Shown here one piece after another: positions 1-7,166 of a stretch of 64,000 bases of DNA (the first letter of the stretch is position 1; each line of letters begins with the position of its first letter). The notes beneath the pieces were generated by a model. The model was not told the DNA's origin and made no database searches. It saw only the letters and a list, made by a program, of their open reading frames with translations. The position numbers and the translations under genes are program-made. The DNA comes from Acholeplasmatales bacterium (GTDB lineage: Bacteria; Bacillota_I; Bacilli_A; ML615J-28; CAG-313): the NCBI GenBank assembly GCA_003539625.1, contig DPOU01000003.1:20455-84454 (forward strand). The letters are read 5' to 3'.

Positions 1-440
1 ATAGGTGCTTGTAAAACACTTAGTAACATAGATAACATACCTTCTTTGTTTGGTAATGTTGATAATGCTTTTAAATCCTTTTCGCTTGTTACTTTGCCAT
101 CTACGATACCAGCTTTTACAGTAAGTTTGTCATGATCTTTTGCAAATGCATAAACAACTTTTGCTGCAGAAACTTCGTCATGTGCAGTAACGATTGCGCT
201 TGGACCTACTAAATGAGTGTCGATACCATCGTATCCACCTTCTTCAGTTGCACGGCGTAAGATGTTGTTTTTAACAACTTTCATTTCACAGTTTTCAGCA
301 TGTAGCTTAACACGAAGTTCAGTAACTTCAGCTACAGTCAATCCTAGGTAATCAACGAATAATGTTGATCCAGCTTTTGAGATCTTTTCTCTAATTACTT
401 GGACCTCTTCATGTTTTTTAGCGATTGTCGCTTCATTCAT
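1..440 (-). CDS. rplJ: 50S ribosomal protein L10, 5' part (runs off the window)
   Basis: The first 146 codons of L10, the base protein of the L7/L12 stalk of the large subunit. The reading frame starts with an ATG at 438-440 behind a strong AGGAGGTG ribosome binding site and reads MNEATIAKKHEEVQVIREK, then a typical L10 core (FVDYLGLTVAEVTELRVKL, about residues 29-46). The frame is open to base 1, so the C-terminal part that binds L7/L12 lies outside the window; rplL would be expected next. It is separated from rplA by 152 bases that carry the L10 leader RNA, so its synthesis is probably autoregulated. Confidence 0.97.
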   Translation of the reverse strand, partial: MNEATIAKKHEEVQVIREKISKAGSTLFVDYLGLTVAEVTELRVKLHAENCEMKVVKNNILRRATEEGGYDGIDTHLVGPSAIVTAHDEVSAAKVVYAFAKDHDKLTVKAGIVDGKVTSEKDLKALSTLPNKEGMLSMLLSVLQAP

Positions 441-483
441 TGTTTTCACCTCCTGAAAAATTTTTTCTTTCAATTGAAAGAAA

Positions 484-562
484 GATTTGTTCCTCGGTAG
501 GAATATTAAGCTTTTGAGCTGTCTTATCTCATTAGCACCTACTGTCTACGGCAGAGACTTTT
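484..562 (-). promoter_or_regulatory. Ribosomal protein L10 leader (autoregulatory RNA)
   Basis: Upstream of rplJ the minus strand carries GCCGTAGACAGTAGGTGC and, about 25 bases later, CCTACCGAGG, which are the conserved parts of the Firmicute L10 leader. The GTAGG and CCTAC arms pair. The family is bound by the L10(L12)4 complex and lowers rplJL expression when these proteins are in excess. A following AT-rich dyad (461-484, TTTCTTTCAATTGAAAGAAA) lies between the aptamer and the ribosome binding site and could be part of the expression platform, but it lacks a clean U tract. Confidence 0.85.
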
Positions 563-592
563 TATACTACTTTTTACTTATGAATTTTTATA

Positions 593-1285
593 TTAAGCTA
601 TTTCGTCTGGACTAACTTTTATGCCAGGTCCCATAGTTGAAGTAACTGTTAAATTTTGAATATAAACACCTTTAACAGTTTGTGGTTTAATTCTCATAAT
701 TTGGCGATAAATTGCAGCAATGTTTTCTGCTAATTTTTCGTTACTAAATGAAATTTTACCAACTGGAACTTGAACATTACCAACTTTGTCAGTACGATAT
801 TCAACTTTACCAGCTTTGAATTCTTTTACTGTTTGTTCAATATTCATTGTTACAGTACCAGTTTTAGGGTTTGGCATTAATCCTTTAGGACCTAAAACAC
901 GTCCTAATTTACCAAGTTCACCCATCATATCTGGAGTTGCAATAATTGTATCAAATTCGAACCAACCTTCTTTAATCTTTTCAAGATATTCAGTATCACC
1001 TGCATAGTCAGCACCAGCTGCTAAAGCTTCTTGAGCTTTTGCACTTTTTGCAATAACTAATACACGTACAGTTTTACCAGTACCATTAGGTAATGAAACT
1101 GCACCACGTAAATTTTGTTCTGCTTTACGAGGGTCAATGTTCAATTTGAAAGCAACTTCTACTGTAGCATCAAATTTTGCAGTATTTGTCTTTTTAACTA
1201 ATTCAACTGCTTCAGCAAGATTATATCTTTTTGAGCGATCAACTAGTTTTAAAGCTTCTTGATATTTTTTACCTCTTTTTGCCAT
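593..1285 (-). CDS. rplA: 50S ribosomal protein L1
   Basis: A full-length 230-residue L1, the protein of the mobile L1 stalk next to the E site, which also represses its own operon by binding mRNA. It opens with [19 protein letters not shown] and contains the diagnostic [19 protein letters not shown] segment near residues 128-146. The ATG is preceded by GGAGGT. It lies 90 bases after rplK, and that gap holds a hairpin resembling the L1 target on 23S rRNA, so translational feedback is likely. Length and motifs are normal. Confidence 0.98.
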   Translation of the reverse strand: MAKRGKKYQEALKLVDRSKRYNLAEAVELVKKTNTAKFDATVEVAFKLNIDPRKAEQNLRGAVSLPNGTGKTVRVLVIAKSAKAQEALAAGADYAGDTEYLEKIKEGWFEFDTIIATPDMMGELGKLGRVLGPKGLMPNPKTGTVTMNIEQTVKEFKAGKVEYRTDKVGNVQVPVGKISFSNEKLAENIAAIYRQIMRIKPQTVKGVYIQNLTVTSTMGPGIKVSPDEIA

Positions 1286-1302
1286 TTGTTATTTACCTCC
1301 TA

Positions 1303-1336
1303 AATGTGGTCTAACGGAATTTCCTCCCACAAGACC
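1303..1336 (-). promoter_or_regulatory. L1-type binding hairpin before rplA
   Basis: On the minus strand GTGG-GAG-GAA...TTC-GTTAGA-CCAC forms a two-part stem with an asymmetric GAG/GTTAGA internal loop. This matches the general design of the L1 operator that mimics the L1 site of 23S rRNA. It ends 5 bases before the GGAGG of rplA. The same architecture occurs before rplK, which supports function. Binding by L1 is inferred. Confidence 0.6.
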
Positions 1337-1375
1337 TTATAATTAATAAAGTCGATTTAAAGAGAATATAGAAAA

Positions 1376-1807
1376 CTATTTTTCTACAACGATTCCCATG
1401 TTTCTAGCAGTACCTTCAACAATGTTAGCTGCTGCTTCGACTGTGTATGCGTTTAAATCAGGCATCTTCATTTGTGCAATTTCTAATAATTTTGCACGAC
1501 TGATAGTTGCAACTTTGTTTTTCTTCGCATTATCGGAACCTTTAGAAACTCCTGCTGCCTTCTTTAATAAGTCAGATGCTGGTGGAGTTTTTGTAATAAA
1601 AGTGAAAGTACGGTCTTCATAAACAGAAATTTCAACTGGTATTACGTATCCAGCCATGCTTGCAGTTTTATCATTGAATTGGCTACAGAATTGTTGAATG
1701 TTAACACCTGCTTGTCCTAGTGCTGGTCCAACTGGTGGAGCTGGATTAGCCTTTGCAGCAGGGATTTGAAGTTTAACAACTTTTTTTACTTGTTTAACTT
1801 TAGCCAC
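1376..1807 (-). CDS. rplK: 50S ribosomal protein L11
   Basis: L11 sits at the GTPase-associated centre of the large subunit. The frame could be extended upstream to 185 codons, but the real start is the GTG at 1805-1807: it is preceded by AAGGAGGTG at the right distance and gives a protein of 143 residues beginning (M)[19 protein letters not shown], the normal length and N-terminus. The [16 protein letters not shown] motif of the family follows. It is the first gene of the rplK-rplA-rplJ cluster and has its own promoter at 1914-1941. Confidence 0.97.
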   Translation of the reverse strand: MAKVKQVKKVVKLQIPAAKANPAPPVGPALGQAGVNIQQFCSQFNDKTASMAGYVIPVEISVYEDRTFTFITKTPPASDLLKKAAGVSKGSDNAKKNKVATISRAKLLEIAQMKMPDLNAYTVEAAANIVEGTARNMGIVVEK

Positions 1808-1833
1808 GAGACACACCTCCTTATTTTGTCCGT

Positions 1834-1871
1834 GAATGTGGTTTATGAACACTATGATGTTCTCCCACACC
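1834..1871 (-). promoter_or_regulatory. L1-type binding hairpin before rplK
   Basis: The minus strand reads GTGG-GAG, then GAACA...TGTTC as an inner stem, then CATAAA-CCAC. This is the same GTGG/CCAC stem with GAG opposite a six-base strand that is found before rplA. It lies in the 5' leader of rplK between the promoter and the ribosome binding site. L1 control of the L11 operon is established in other bacteria; its use here is inferred from the repeated structure. Confidence 0.6.
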
Positions 1872-1913
1872 TTTTTAAATTCATAGTATAAAGCGTCATT
1901 GCACGCAATATTT

Positions 1914-1941
1914 ATTATACTCATTTTTTGCAAAATTGCAA
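1914..1941 (-). promoter_or_regulatory. Promoter of the rplK operon
   Basis: TTGCAA (1936-1941), 16 bases, TATAAT (1914-1919) on the minus strand. It lies inside the 5' extension of the rplK frame, which also argues against the longer start. Confidence 0.75.
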
Positions 1942-1961
1942 ATAATATGTATTTAAATATT

Positions 1962-1987
1962 AAAAAAGATAGGTTTTACCCTATCTT
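1962..1987 (-). terminator. Intrinsic terminator after the GNAT gene
   Basis: Minus-strand stem AGATAGG...CCTATCT with a short loop, followed at once by TTTTTT. It closes the transcript of the tandem GNAT gene and separates it from the rplK promoter. Confidence 0.85.
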
Positions 1988-1995
1988 ATTAACTA

Positions 1996-2979
1996 CTAAA
2001 AGTTTTTCTTCATATCTGCAAAGCTTTGTGCAATTTTGAAGCCAGCAAATAAATAAATATATCTAGCAGGATTGTCAATTCCAGTAAAGAAAGTCATGTA
2101 AGTTGAACCATGATCTTTTAAGTACTTACATAAATGGCAGAATAATCCTTTGCCAAGGCCTCCACCTCTTTCATTAGGATCAACACAAATACCATCTAAA
2201 TGACCGCGTCCTGTTGCTTCAGTATACATTGCGCCAGTCCAACCAACAACCTTATTATTATGGGCTGCAACCAAGAATGGTCTTGGTTCATCACGTTTCA
2301 AGTTATATTGGATTGAATGGGCAAACCCTGGGTTATTGATTACTTCGCAGAATTCATCAATACCATAATGTTTTTTAGGATCGTATATTTCTACAAATAA
2401 TCCGCGTTTAGCATTTTCCTCTTCTTGCTTAACGACTTTTTCTGGTAATTCATATTCAGAAAGAGGTAAATGGAACCCTTCGTGAATGCTATTTACAAAG
2501 TATCCATGATGGTATAAGAATAAATAGAAATCAGAATTCATTCTCGCAGCAGGCATTCCTGGGTGTTCATGCTTTTCTGTATGCGGTATATACCATGGCC
2601 AGCAAATTCCGCTCAAGAACACAAAACGAGCAGAATTTCTTCCGTTATCCTTAAAATATTTTTCTAACATATCATATAATTTACTACCAATTCCTTGGCG
2701 ACGGTATTCTTTGCGAACAATAAATGTGTGAATATATCCTGAAGCATTAGGATTTTCTTTATCAGTATCTTTTACGCTTCCGCTTGCAAAACCAACTAAT
2801 TTGTCGCCTTCAAGAGCTAAGAATGTTCCTTCCTTTTTAAAATTAGGATTTTTAAATAATTTATCTGAAAATTCTTCTTTTGTTAATTTCTTGAAGAAAA
2901 CTTCTTCTTTTGTTAATTCATTAAAAACATCATACATTTGGTCTTGGTATTTTTCTTCATATGGTAAATATTTTATCAT
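1996..2979 (-). CDS. Tandem GNAT-family N-acetyltransferase
   Basis: A 327-residue protein with two GCN5-related acetyltransferase domains. The first (about residues 1-150) has the acetyl-CoA loop in EYRRQGIGSKLYD near 91-103. The second (about 190-325) has DGICVDPNERGGGLGKGLF near 263-281, the R/Q-x-x-G-x-G/A type pyrophosphate loop. Tandem GNAT proteins are common in Gram-positive bacteria and include mycothiol-synthase-like and antibiotic-modifying enzymes; the substrate cannot be read from the sequence. The start follows CAGGAGG. It is a single-gene unit with its own promoter and terminator, inserted between the rplK and nusG transcripts. Confidence 0.85.
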   Translation of the reverse strand: MIKYLPYEEKYQDQMYDVFNELTKEEVFFKKLTKEEFSDKLFKNPNFKKEGTFLALEGDKLVGFASGSVKDTDKENPNASGYIHTFIVRKEYRRQGIGSKLYDMLEKYFKDNGRNSARFVFLSGICWPWYIPHTEKHEHPGMPAARMNSDFYLFLYHHGYFVNSIHEGFHLPLSEYELPEKVVKQEEENAKRGLFVEIYDPKKHYGIDEFCEVINNPGFAHSIQYNLKRDEPRPFLVAAHNNKVVGWTGAMYTEATGRGHLDGICVDPNERGGGLGKGLFCHLCKYLKDHGSTYMTFFTGIDNPARYIYLFAGFKIAQSFADMKKNF

Positions 2980-3007
2980 TGTTAATTCCTCCTGTTTTTA
3001 CTCCTTC

Positions 3008-3036
3008 ATTATACCTTATTTTTATTTTTAAAACAA
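3008..3036 (-). promoter_or_regulatory. Promoter of the GNAT gene
   Basis: Minus strand TTGTTT, 17 bases, TATAAT (3008-3013). The -10 is perfect, the -35 weak. Confidence 0.6.
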
Positions 3037-3046
3037 ATACTTTGTA

Positions 3047-4204
3047 TTATTTTATCGGGTTATTTGGATCATCTGTAAGATACCAAGTTGAATTTTGAAC
3101 AGGTATTAACGCTTTAACCGAAGTTATTGTAATATTGTTATTTTTTGATATAACTTCAATATTTCCAGATATAAACGTTGCATAGACGTTTTGAGTATAT
3201 TCAATAAGTCTAGATATAATTGTTTTCTTAGGGAGGTTATATTTATTTTCTTCACTTGAACATATAACAACATATTCTGGCCTAATTTGATCTAATAGGT
3301 TTTTAGTATTTGAAGTAGGTGAACCATGATGATTAGCCTTAAATACATCAACCTTTCCAATGTTTAGTTTCGTTAAATAGCTTTCTTCTTTTTTCTCAGA
3401 ATCGCCACATAGTAATATTTTCTTTTCGCCATGTGTCAAAAGACAACTAACTGAGCGATCATTATCATCATCTATATCTGCCATGCCATATGTTTTATAA
3501 TCTAAGAAATCTAAAAACATATCTTCGCCTAAATAAAAATGAGCAGCTGCTTCAAGGTTTTCTTCATTGAATATTTCTTTTATGCTAAGGTAGGTAGCAC
3601 CTTCTTGAACTCTTGCATTTCTTAGTTCAACATAATCTTTATAAACCTTGCTATCTGCCTCATAACCAAAATCAACAATATATTGATATTCAATACCTGG
3701 TGCTTCTAATGCGCCATACATATCTTTACCAGAAAGGCCAACCATTCCACCTAAATGGTCACTATCTGCATGGGTTGTTATAATCATTTCTAGTTTTTTA
3801 TCTTCAACATGTTCTAACAAAAAAGGAACAACAGTGCACGAACCACTGGCTTTTTCACCTGCATCTATTAAAATATCAATATCGCCATATTCAATAAAAA
3901 TAGAATCGCCAATTTGTTGATTATTTGAATTACCATATAAATCTAAGAATGTTACTTTTAATTCTGGTGAAGTAGTTCCTTCTTTTCCTAAATATATAGT
4001 GCCATCTTTAACGTTATTTTTTATTTCATCTTGAGGATTATCAATATTAGGTTTATCGACATAAACATTAAAATAATACCAAACGCCAAAAGCGATAATT
4101 GCTATTACAAGAATTATAATAAGCCATGTAGGCAACTTTTTAATTGTTTTAACTCGTTCTTTTTGTATAGTTTTTTTATTTTTACTACCTTTTGGTCTTC
4201 CCAT
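3047..4204 (-). CDS. Membrane-anchored metallo-beta-lactamase-fold protein, ComEC C-terminal-like
   Basis: 385 residues. Residues 1-24 are strongly basic and begin MGRPKGSKNKKT, which resembles an AT-hook. Residues 25-45 form one membrane segment, so the rest should lie outside the cell. From about residue 80 an MBL fold follows: the metal motif THADSDHLGG at 144-153, a downstream LLCGDSE segment and KANHHGSPTS near 290-300. This pattern is that of the extracellular MBL domain of ComEC/Rec2 and related stand-alone proteins, some of which degrade DNA or other phosphodiesters. The ATG follows AGAGGAG. It begins just after the nusG terminator. Substrate is unknown; the family assignment is secure. 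Confidence 0.8.
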   Translation of the reverse strand: MGRPKGSKNKKTIQKERVKTIKKLPTWLIIILVIAIIAFGVWYYFNVYVDKPNIDNPQDEIKNNVKDGTIYLGKEGTTSPELKVTFLDLYGNSNNQQIGDSIFIEYGDIDILIDAGEKASGSCTVVPFLLEHVEDKKLEMIITTHADSDHLGGMVGLSGKDMYGALEAPGIEYQYIVDFGYEADSKVYKDYVELRNARVQEGATYLSIKEIFNEENLEAAAHFYLGEDMFLDFLDYKTYGMADIDDDNDRSVSCLLTHGEKKILLCGDSEKKEESYLTKLNIGKVDVFKANHHGSPTSNTKNLLDQIRPEYVVICSSEENKYNLPKKTIISRLIEYTQNVYATFISGNIEVISKNNNITITSVKALIPVQNSTWYLTDDPNNPIK

Positions 4205-4227
4205 TTTTTGTCTCCTCTTTTGTATAA

Positions 4228-4252
4228 TAAAAGTAGGTATAACTACCTACTT
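4228..4252 (-). terminator. Terminator of rpmG-secE-nusG
   Basis: Minus-strand stem AAGTAGGT...ACCTACTT followed by TTATTATA. The 5' arm overlaps the nusG stop codon. Confidence 0.8.
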
Positions 4253-4814
4253 AATTTTTAATTGGTTCGACTTCATCAAATCTCAATTCATTAGGTGTTT
4301 GACGTCCAAACATATCTATAAGTACAGTTACCATTTGGTTATCCATATCAATGCTTTCAACTGTAGCTTCTTGTCCTAAGAAAGTTTCAGATAAAACTTT
4401 AACTTTATCGCCAACTTTAAATTTTGCTTCAACGTTTACAACAACACCACTTTTTTTAAGAATTGGTATCATCTCGTGCATTGGAACAGGAACTGGTTTT
4501 GCACGTCCACCGCTTGATCCTAAGAAACCTGTTACCATCGGAGTATTACGAACTACAAACCAAGATTCATCTGTTACTATCATATCAACGAAAATATATC
4601 CTGGATAAGGGTTAGTAATTACTTCCTTTTTTTCACCATTTGTTTTTAGCTCATAATGAATTTCTTCAGGAATTAAAACATTAAATATGTAATCTTCCAT
4701 ATTCATTGAAACGATACGGCGTTCAAGATTACGCTTTGCGGCATATTCCATACCGGCATAAGATTGAATTACATACCATGCTCTCTCATTATCGTAATCA
4801 TCATTATTATACAT
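4251..4814 (-). CDS. nusG: Transcription termination/antitermination protein NusG
   Basis: NusG binds RNA polymerase and couples it to Rho or the ribosome. The NGN domain starts at AWYVIQSYAGMEYAAKRNLE and the KOW domain is FKVGDKVKVLSETFLGQEA near the C-terminus. The frame can also begin at a GTG at 4823, directly after the secE stop, but the ATG at 4812-4814 has the AGGTG ribosome binding site six bases ahead, so it is preferred; this gives 187 residues. It is the last gene of the rpmG-secE-nusG operon and ends in a terminator. Confidence 0.97.
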   Translation of the reverse strand: MYNNDDYDNERAWYVIQSYAGMEYAAKRNLERRIVSMNMEDYIFNVLIPEEIHYELKTNGEKKEVITNPYPGYIFVDMIVTDESWFVVRNTPMVTGFLGSSGGRAKPVPVPMHEMIPILKKSGVVVNVEAKFKVGDKVKVLSETFLGQEATVESIDMDNQMVTVLIDMFGRQTPNELRFDEVEPIKN

Positions 4815-4823
4815 TATAAGCAC

Positions 4824-5285
4824 CTATTTTAAATTAGAAATAAGTTGATCTATCCAGCCTATAACAAGTTGAATTAGTGTGTTGCATAATACAAAAAATA
4901 ATGCGATAACTACTGAAAAGCAAACTACTTTAACAACATTCCAGAAAAATTCTTTTTTCTTTAATCCTGTGATATTTTTAATTTCATCGAAAGATGGACG
5001 ATAAAAACCAATCGCTACAAGAATTACAGAAACTGCACCCAAACCAACTAGTACCCAAGCAAATACTGTTTTACCAACTTGTGTTCCAATTAGCCATGCA
5101 CCTTCATTAATTGTTAAGAAATTAGTTAATAAAATTGCACCTAATTCAATTGCAAAAATGCCTAAGAATAATAATAGATAATTTTCAAATTTATGTTCAG
5201 TTAAAATGAATTCCGCAACGCGGTTTCTTTTTTCTCCTGCTTTTTCAACTTTTGCTTCTTCAGCCTTTTTAACTTCTTCAGCCAT
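4824..5285 (-). CDS. secE: Preprotein translocase subunit SecE, three-membrane-segment form
   Basis: SecE clamps SecY in the translocon. The conserved core is at the C-terminus: RPSFDEIKNITGLKKKEFFW (96-115) forms the amphipathic helix and 114-142 the essential membrane segment. Unlike the usual single-segment SecE of Gram-positive bacteria (about 60-70 residues), this one has 153 residues and two extra hydrophobic segments at about 35-55 and 72-94, behind a charged Lys/Glu-rich N-terminus. That layout resembles the Escherichia coli protein. Position between rpmG and nusG confirms identity. The start follows AGGAGG, which overlaps the rpmG stop. Confidence 0.93.
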   Translation of the reverse strand: MAEEVKKAEEAKVEKAGEKRNRVAEFILTEHKFENYLLLFLGIFAIELGAILLTNFLTINEGAWLIGTQVGKTVFAWVLVGLGAVSVILVAIGFYRPSFDEIKNITGLKKKEFFWNVVKVVCFSVVIALFFVLCNTLIQLVIGWIDQLISNLK

Positions 5286-5296
5286 GTAGAACCCTC

Positions 5297-5446
5297 CTAT
5301 TTTGTTTCCTTATGAATTGTATGTTTATTACAACGTTTACAATACTTTTTAACAACAACTCTATCAGTCGTGTTAAGCTTATTTTTTTCTGTTATATAAT
5401 TGCGAGATAAACATTCTTCGCAAACGAGTATTACTTTTTCTCTCAT
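5297..5446 (-). CDS. rpmG: 50S ribosomal protein L33
   Basis: A 49-residue L33 beginning [17 protein letters not shown], with CEEC near 9-12 and CKRC near 37-40, hence the zinc-binding form. The ATG at 5444-5446 follows AAGGTGG. It is the first gene of the operon with secE and nusG, as in other Firmicutes, and its stop codon overlaps the secE ribosome binding site. Confidence 0.95.
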   Translation of the reverse strand: MREKVILVCEECLSRNYITEKNKLNTTDRVVVKKYCKRCNKHTIHKETK

Positions 5447-5468
5447 ATAATACCACCTTGACTTACTT

Positions 5469-5497
5469 ATTATACTAAAAAATCACCTTATTGTCAA
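5469..5497 (-). promoter_or_regulatory. Promoter of rpmG-secE-nusG
   Basis: A perfect TTGACA (5492-5497), 17 bases, TATAAT (5469-5474) on the minus strand, 23 bases before the rpmG start. Confidence 0.9.
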
Positions 5498-5505
5498 TCA
5501 TTTGG

Positions 5506-6048
5506 TTAATTTTTATCATCGTTTCTTACTTTTTTTGATTTTCTTTTTATACGATCAGTAGCCTCATATACCTTTTTAATCGGTAATTTTAACTCTAATG
5601 CAATTTGTTTTGAAGTTTTCCCCTCTATAAACTTTAGCTTAAATATTTCTTTTTCAATATTTGATAGATAAAGTGGTTCTTCAAAGACAAATTCTTCTTT
5701 AATATAATTATCAACAACATAATCATTTAAGTCATCAACGAGAACAATTTTAGAATCTCTCGTTCTTTTTCTTAATAAGTCTATAAATTTACGATTTAGT
5801 AATAAAGTGAAATAACTATAAAATGAAGATGATTTTTTAGAATCAAAAGTTTTAACAGCTTTATTTAAAGTTATTAACCCTTCTTCAAGATAATCACTTC
5901 TTTTGTCATATGGTATTTTCATTTCTTTTATTTTAGTTTTTATTAAGATAAGATACTTTTCTTGCAGTATTTCCAATGCTTCTTCACTTTTTTCTTCAAT
6001 CAAATATAATAGTTCATTATCATTATATGTTAATACTAGGTTTTTCAC
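5506..6048 (-). CDS. sigH: RNA polymerase sigma factor, SigH-like (sigma-70 family)
   Basis: 180 residues. A region-2-like part (about 45-95; SSSFYSYFTLLLNRKFIDLLRKR) and a region-4 helix-turn-helix (about 128-172; LSNIEKEIFKLKFIEGKTSKQI) make it a small sigma factor of the SigH/ECF type. It occupies exactly the sigH place of Bacillus (rlmB, sigH, rpmG, secE, nusG), but it is shorter than Bacillus SigH (about 218) and quite diverged. In Bacillus SigH drives early sporulation and competence genes; the role here is unknown. The start is a GTG at 6046-6048 behind a tract of seven G (6054-6060). Confidence 0.8.
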   Translation of the reverse strand: MKNLVLTYNDNELLYLIEEKSEEALEILQEKYLILIKTKIKEMKIPYDKRSDYLEEGLITLNKAVKTFDSKKSSSFYSYFTLLLNRKFIDLLRKRTRDSKIVLVDDLNDYVVDNYIKEEFVFEEPLYLSNIEKEIFKLKFIEGKTSKQIALELKLPIKKVYEATDRIKRKSKKVRNDDKN

Positions 6049-6070
6049 TATGTCCCCCCCTTTTTAGTGT

Positions 6071-6784
6071 TTACCTATTTCTAATTATTTCATAAAAAAT
6101 TATGCTTGCACTAACTGATGCATTAAGCGAATTAACATGTCCAAACATAGGAATGTGTACAAAAAAGTCACAATTATCTCTAACAAGCCTTGAAATGCCC
6201 TTTCCTTCTGATCCTATTACCACGGCAATTTTTCCGCTGTAATCTTGTGCTTTATAGTCAATTGAGCCTTCCATATCAAGACCTATTATCCAATATCCAT
6301 TGGCTTTCAACGTTTCTATTGTGCTTGCAAGATTGGTAACTTGTGCAACATCAATATGTTCAATAGCACCAGTAGATACTTTTGCTACAGTTGCATTAAG
6401 ACTTACACTACGATTTTTAGGAATAATTATTCCATCCATTTGTGTTGCGTCGGCAGTTCGTAGTACCGCCCCTAAATTATGTGGATCTTCTAAACCATCA
6501 AGAATCACAAAAGCAACATGCTGTTTGTTTTGATTTTTTTCAATTAGTTTTTCTAATTGGACATACTGATAATCATTAACAGTTGCCACTATACCTTGAT
6601 GATTTTTTGGAAACATTTGATTCATCTTATTAAGCGGTAATTCTTGTATTTCAATGTTTTTATTTTTAATTAGTTTTTTTACTAGCGGTATCATTTCATG
6701 ATTACTAGTAGAGATAATAATTTTACTAACATCATCTCTTGTTTTTAATGCCTCTATAACTGTATTTTTACCGTATATGTTCAT
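6071..6784 (-). CDS. rlmB: 23S rRNA (guanosine-2'-O-)-methyltransferase RlmB, TrmH/SpoU family
   Basis: A SPOUT-class methyltransferase that in E. coli methylates G2251 of 23S rRNA. An N-terminal substrate-binding domain (MNIYGKNTVIEAL) is followed by the knotted catalytic domain with GLEDPHNLGAVLRTADA (motif 1), VIGSEGKGISRLV (motif 2) and NSLNASVSASII (motif 3). A TTG at 6799 is in frame, but GAGGAAG stands seven bases before the ATG at 6782-6784, which gives the standard N-terminus and 237 residues. The gene overlaps the end of mrnC by 17 bases, so the two are translationally coupled. Confidence 0.93.
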   Translation of the reverse strand: MNIYGKNTVIEALKTRDDVSKIIISTSNHEMIPLVKKLIKNKNIEIQELPLNKMNQMFPKNHQGIVATVNDYQYVQLEKLIEKNQNKQHVAFVILDGLEDPHNLGAVLRTADATQMDGIIIPKNRSVSLNATVAKVSTGAIEHIDVAQVTNLASTIETLKANGYWIIGLDMEGSIDYKAQDYSGKIAVVIGSEGKGISRLVRDNCDFFVHIPMFGHVNSLNASVSASIIFYEIIRNR

Positions 6785-7166
6785 TTTTTTCTTCCTCAAC
6801 TATAGCAAACATTTTAGAAACTAAATAATTCAGACGTTCCATATTCTTTGTTAAATATAAATACCCAATCACAGCTTCCAATCCTGTCGATGTGGCATAG
6901 GCCTTTTTGTCAACATTTTTTCGATATCCGTGAGGCGCATTATTTCTTCCCCTCAAAAATATTTGGTTTTCTTCTTCATTTAATTCAGTTGCTAATTTAT
7001 TATAAATAATTTGATGTGCATTTGCACTAACATATCCTATACTAATTTTACGAAGTTCCTTATTTTTGGTAATACCTAAACTCAAAAGATATTCACGAAC
7101 TCTTAGTTCATAATAAGCATCCCCAATATAAGCTAAATTCGAACCATTCATTAAATTAGGATTCAT
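6768..7166 (-). CDS. mrnC: Mini-ribonuclease III
   Basis: 132 residues consisting of an RNase III catalytic domain alone, without a double-stranded RNA-binding domain. LAYIGDAYYELRVREYLL (11-28) carries the acidic signature and ATSTGLEAVIGYLYL (91-105) the second acidic residue. In Bacillus, MrnC matures the ends of 23S rRNA. It shares one base with the cysS stop (TAATG) and overlaps rlmB, the usual cysS-mrnC-rlmB operon. Confidence 0.95.
   Translation of the reverse strand: MNPNLMNGSNLAYIGDAYYELRVREYLLSLGITKNKELRKISIGYVSANAHQIIYNKLATELNEEENQIFLRGRNNAPHGYRKNVDKKAYATSTGLEAVIGYLYLTKNMERLNYLVSKMFAIVEEEKNEHIR

Noticed and set aside
461..484. TTTCTTTCAATTGAAAGAAA dyad as a terminator before rplJ
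   Set aside because: It is followed by A-rich then T-rich sequence and the rplJ binding site, with no clean U tract; kept only as a possible part of the L10 leader.
3030..3055. AATAC-AAA-GTATT as terminator of the MBL gene
   Set aside because: Five-base AT-only stem with a short, broken T run; too weak to list.
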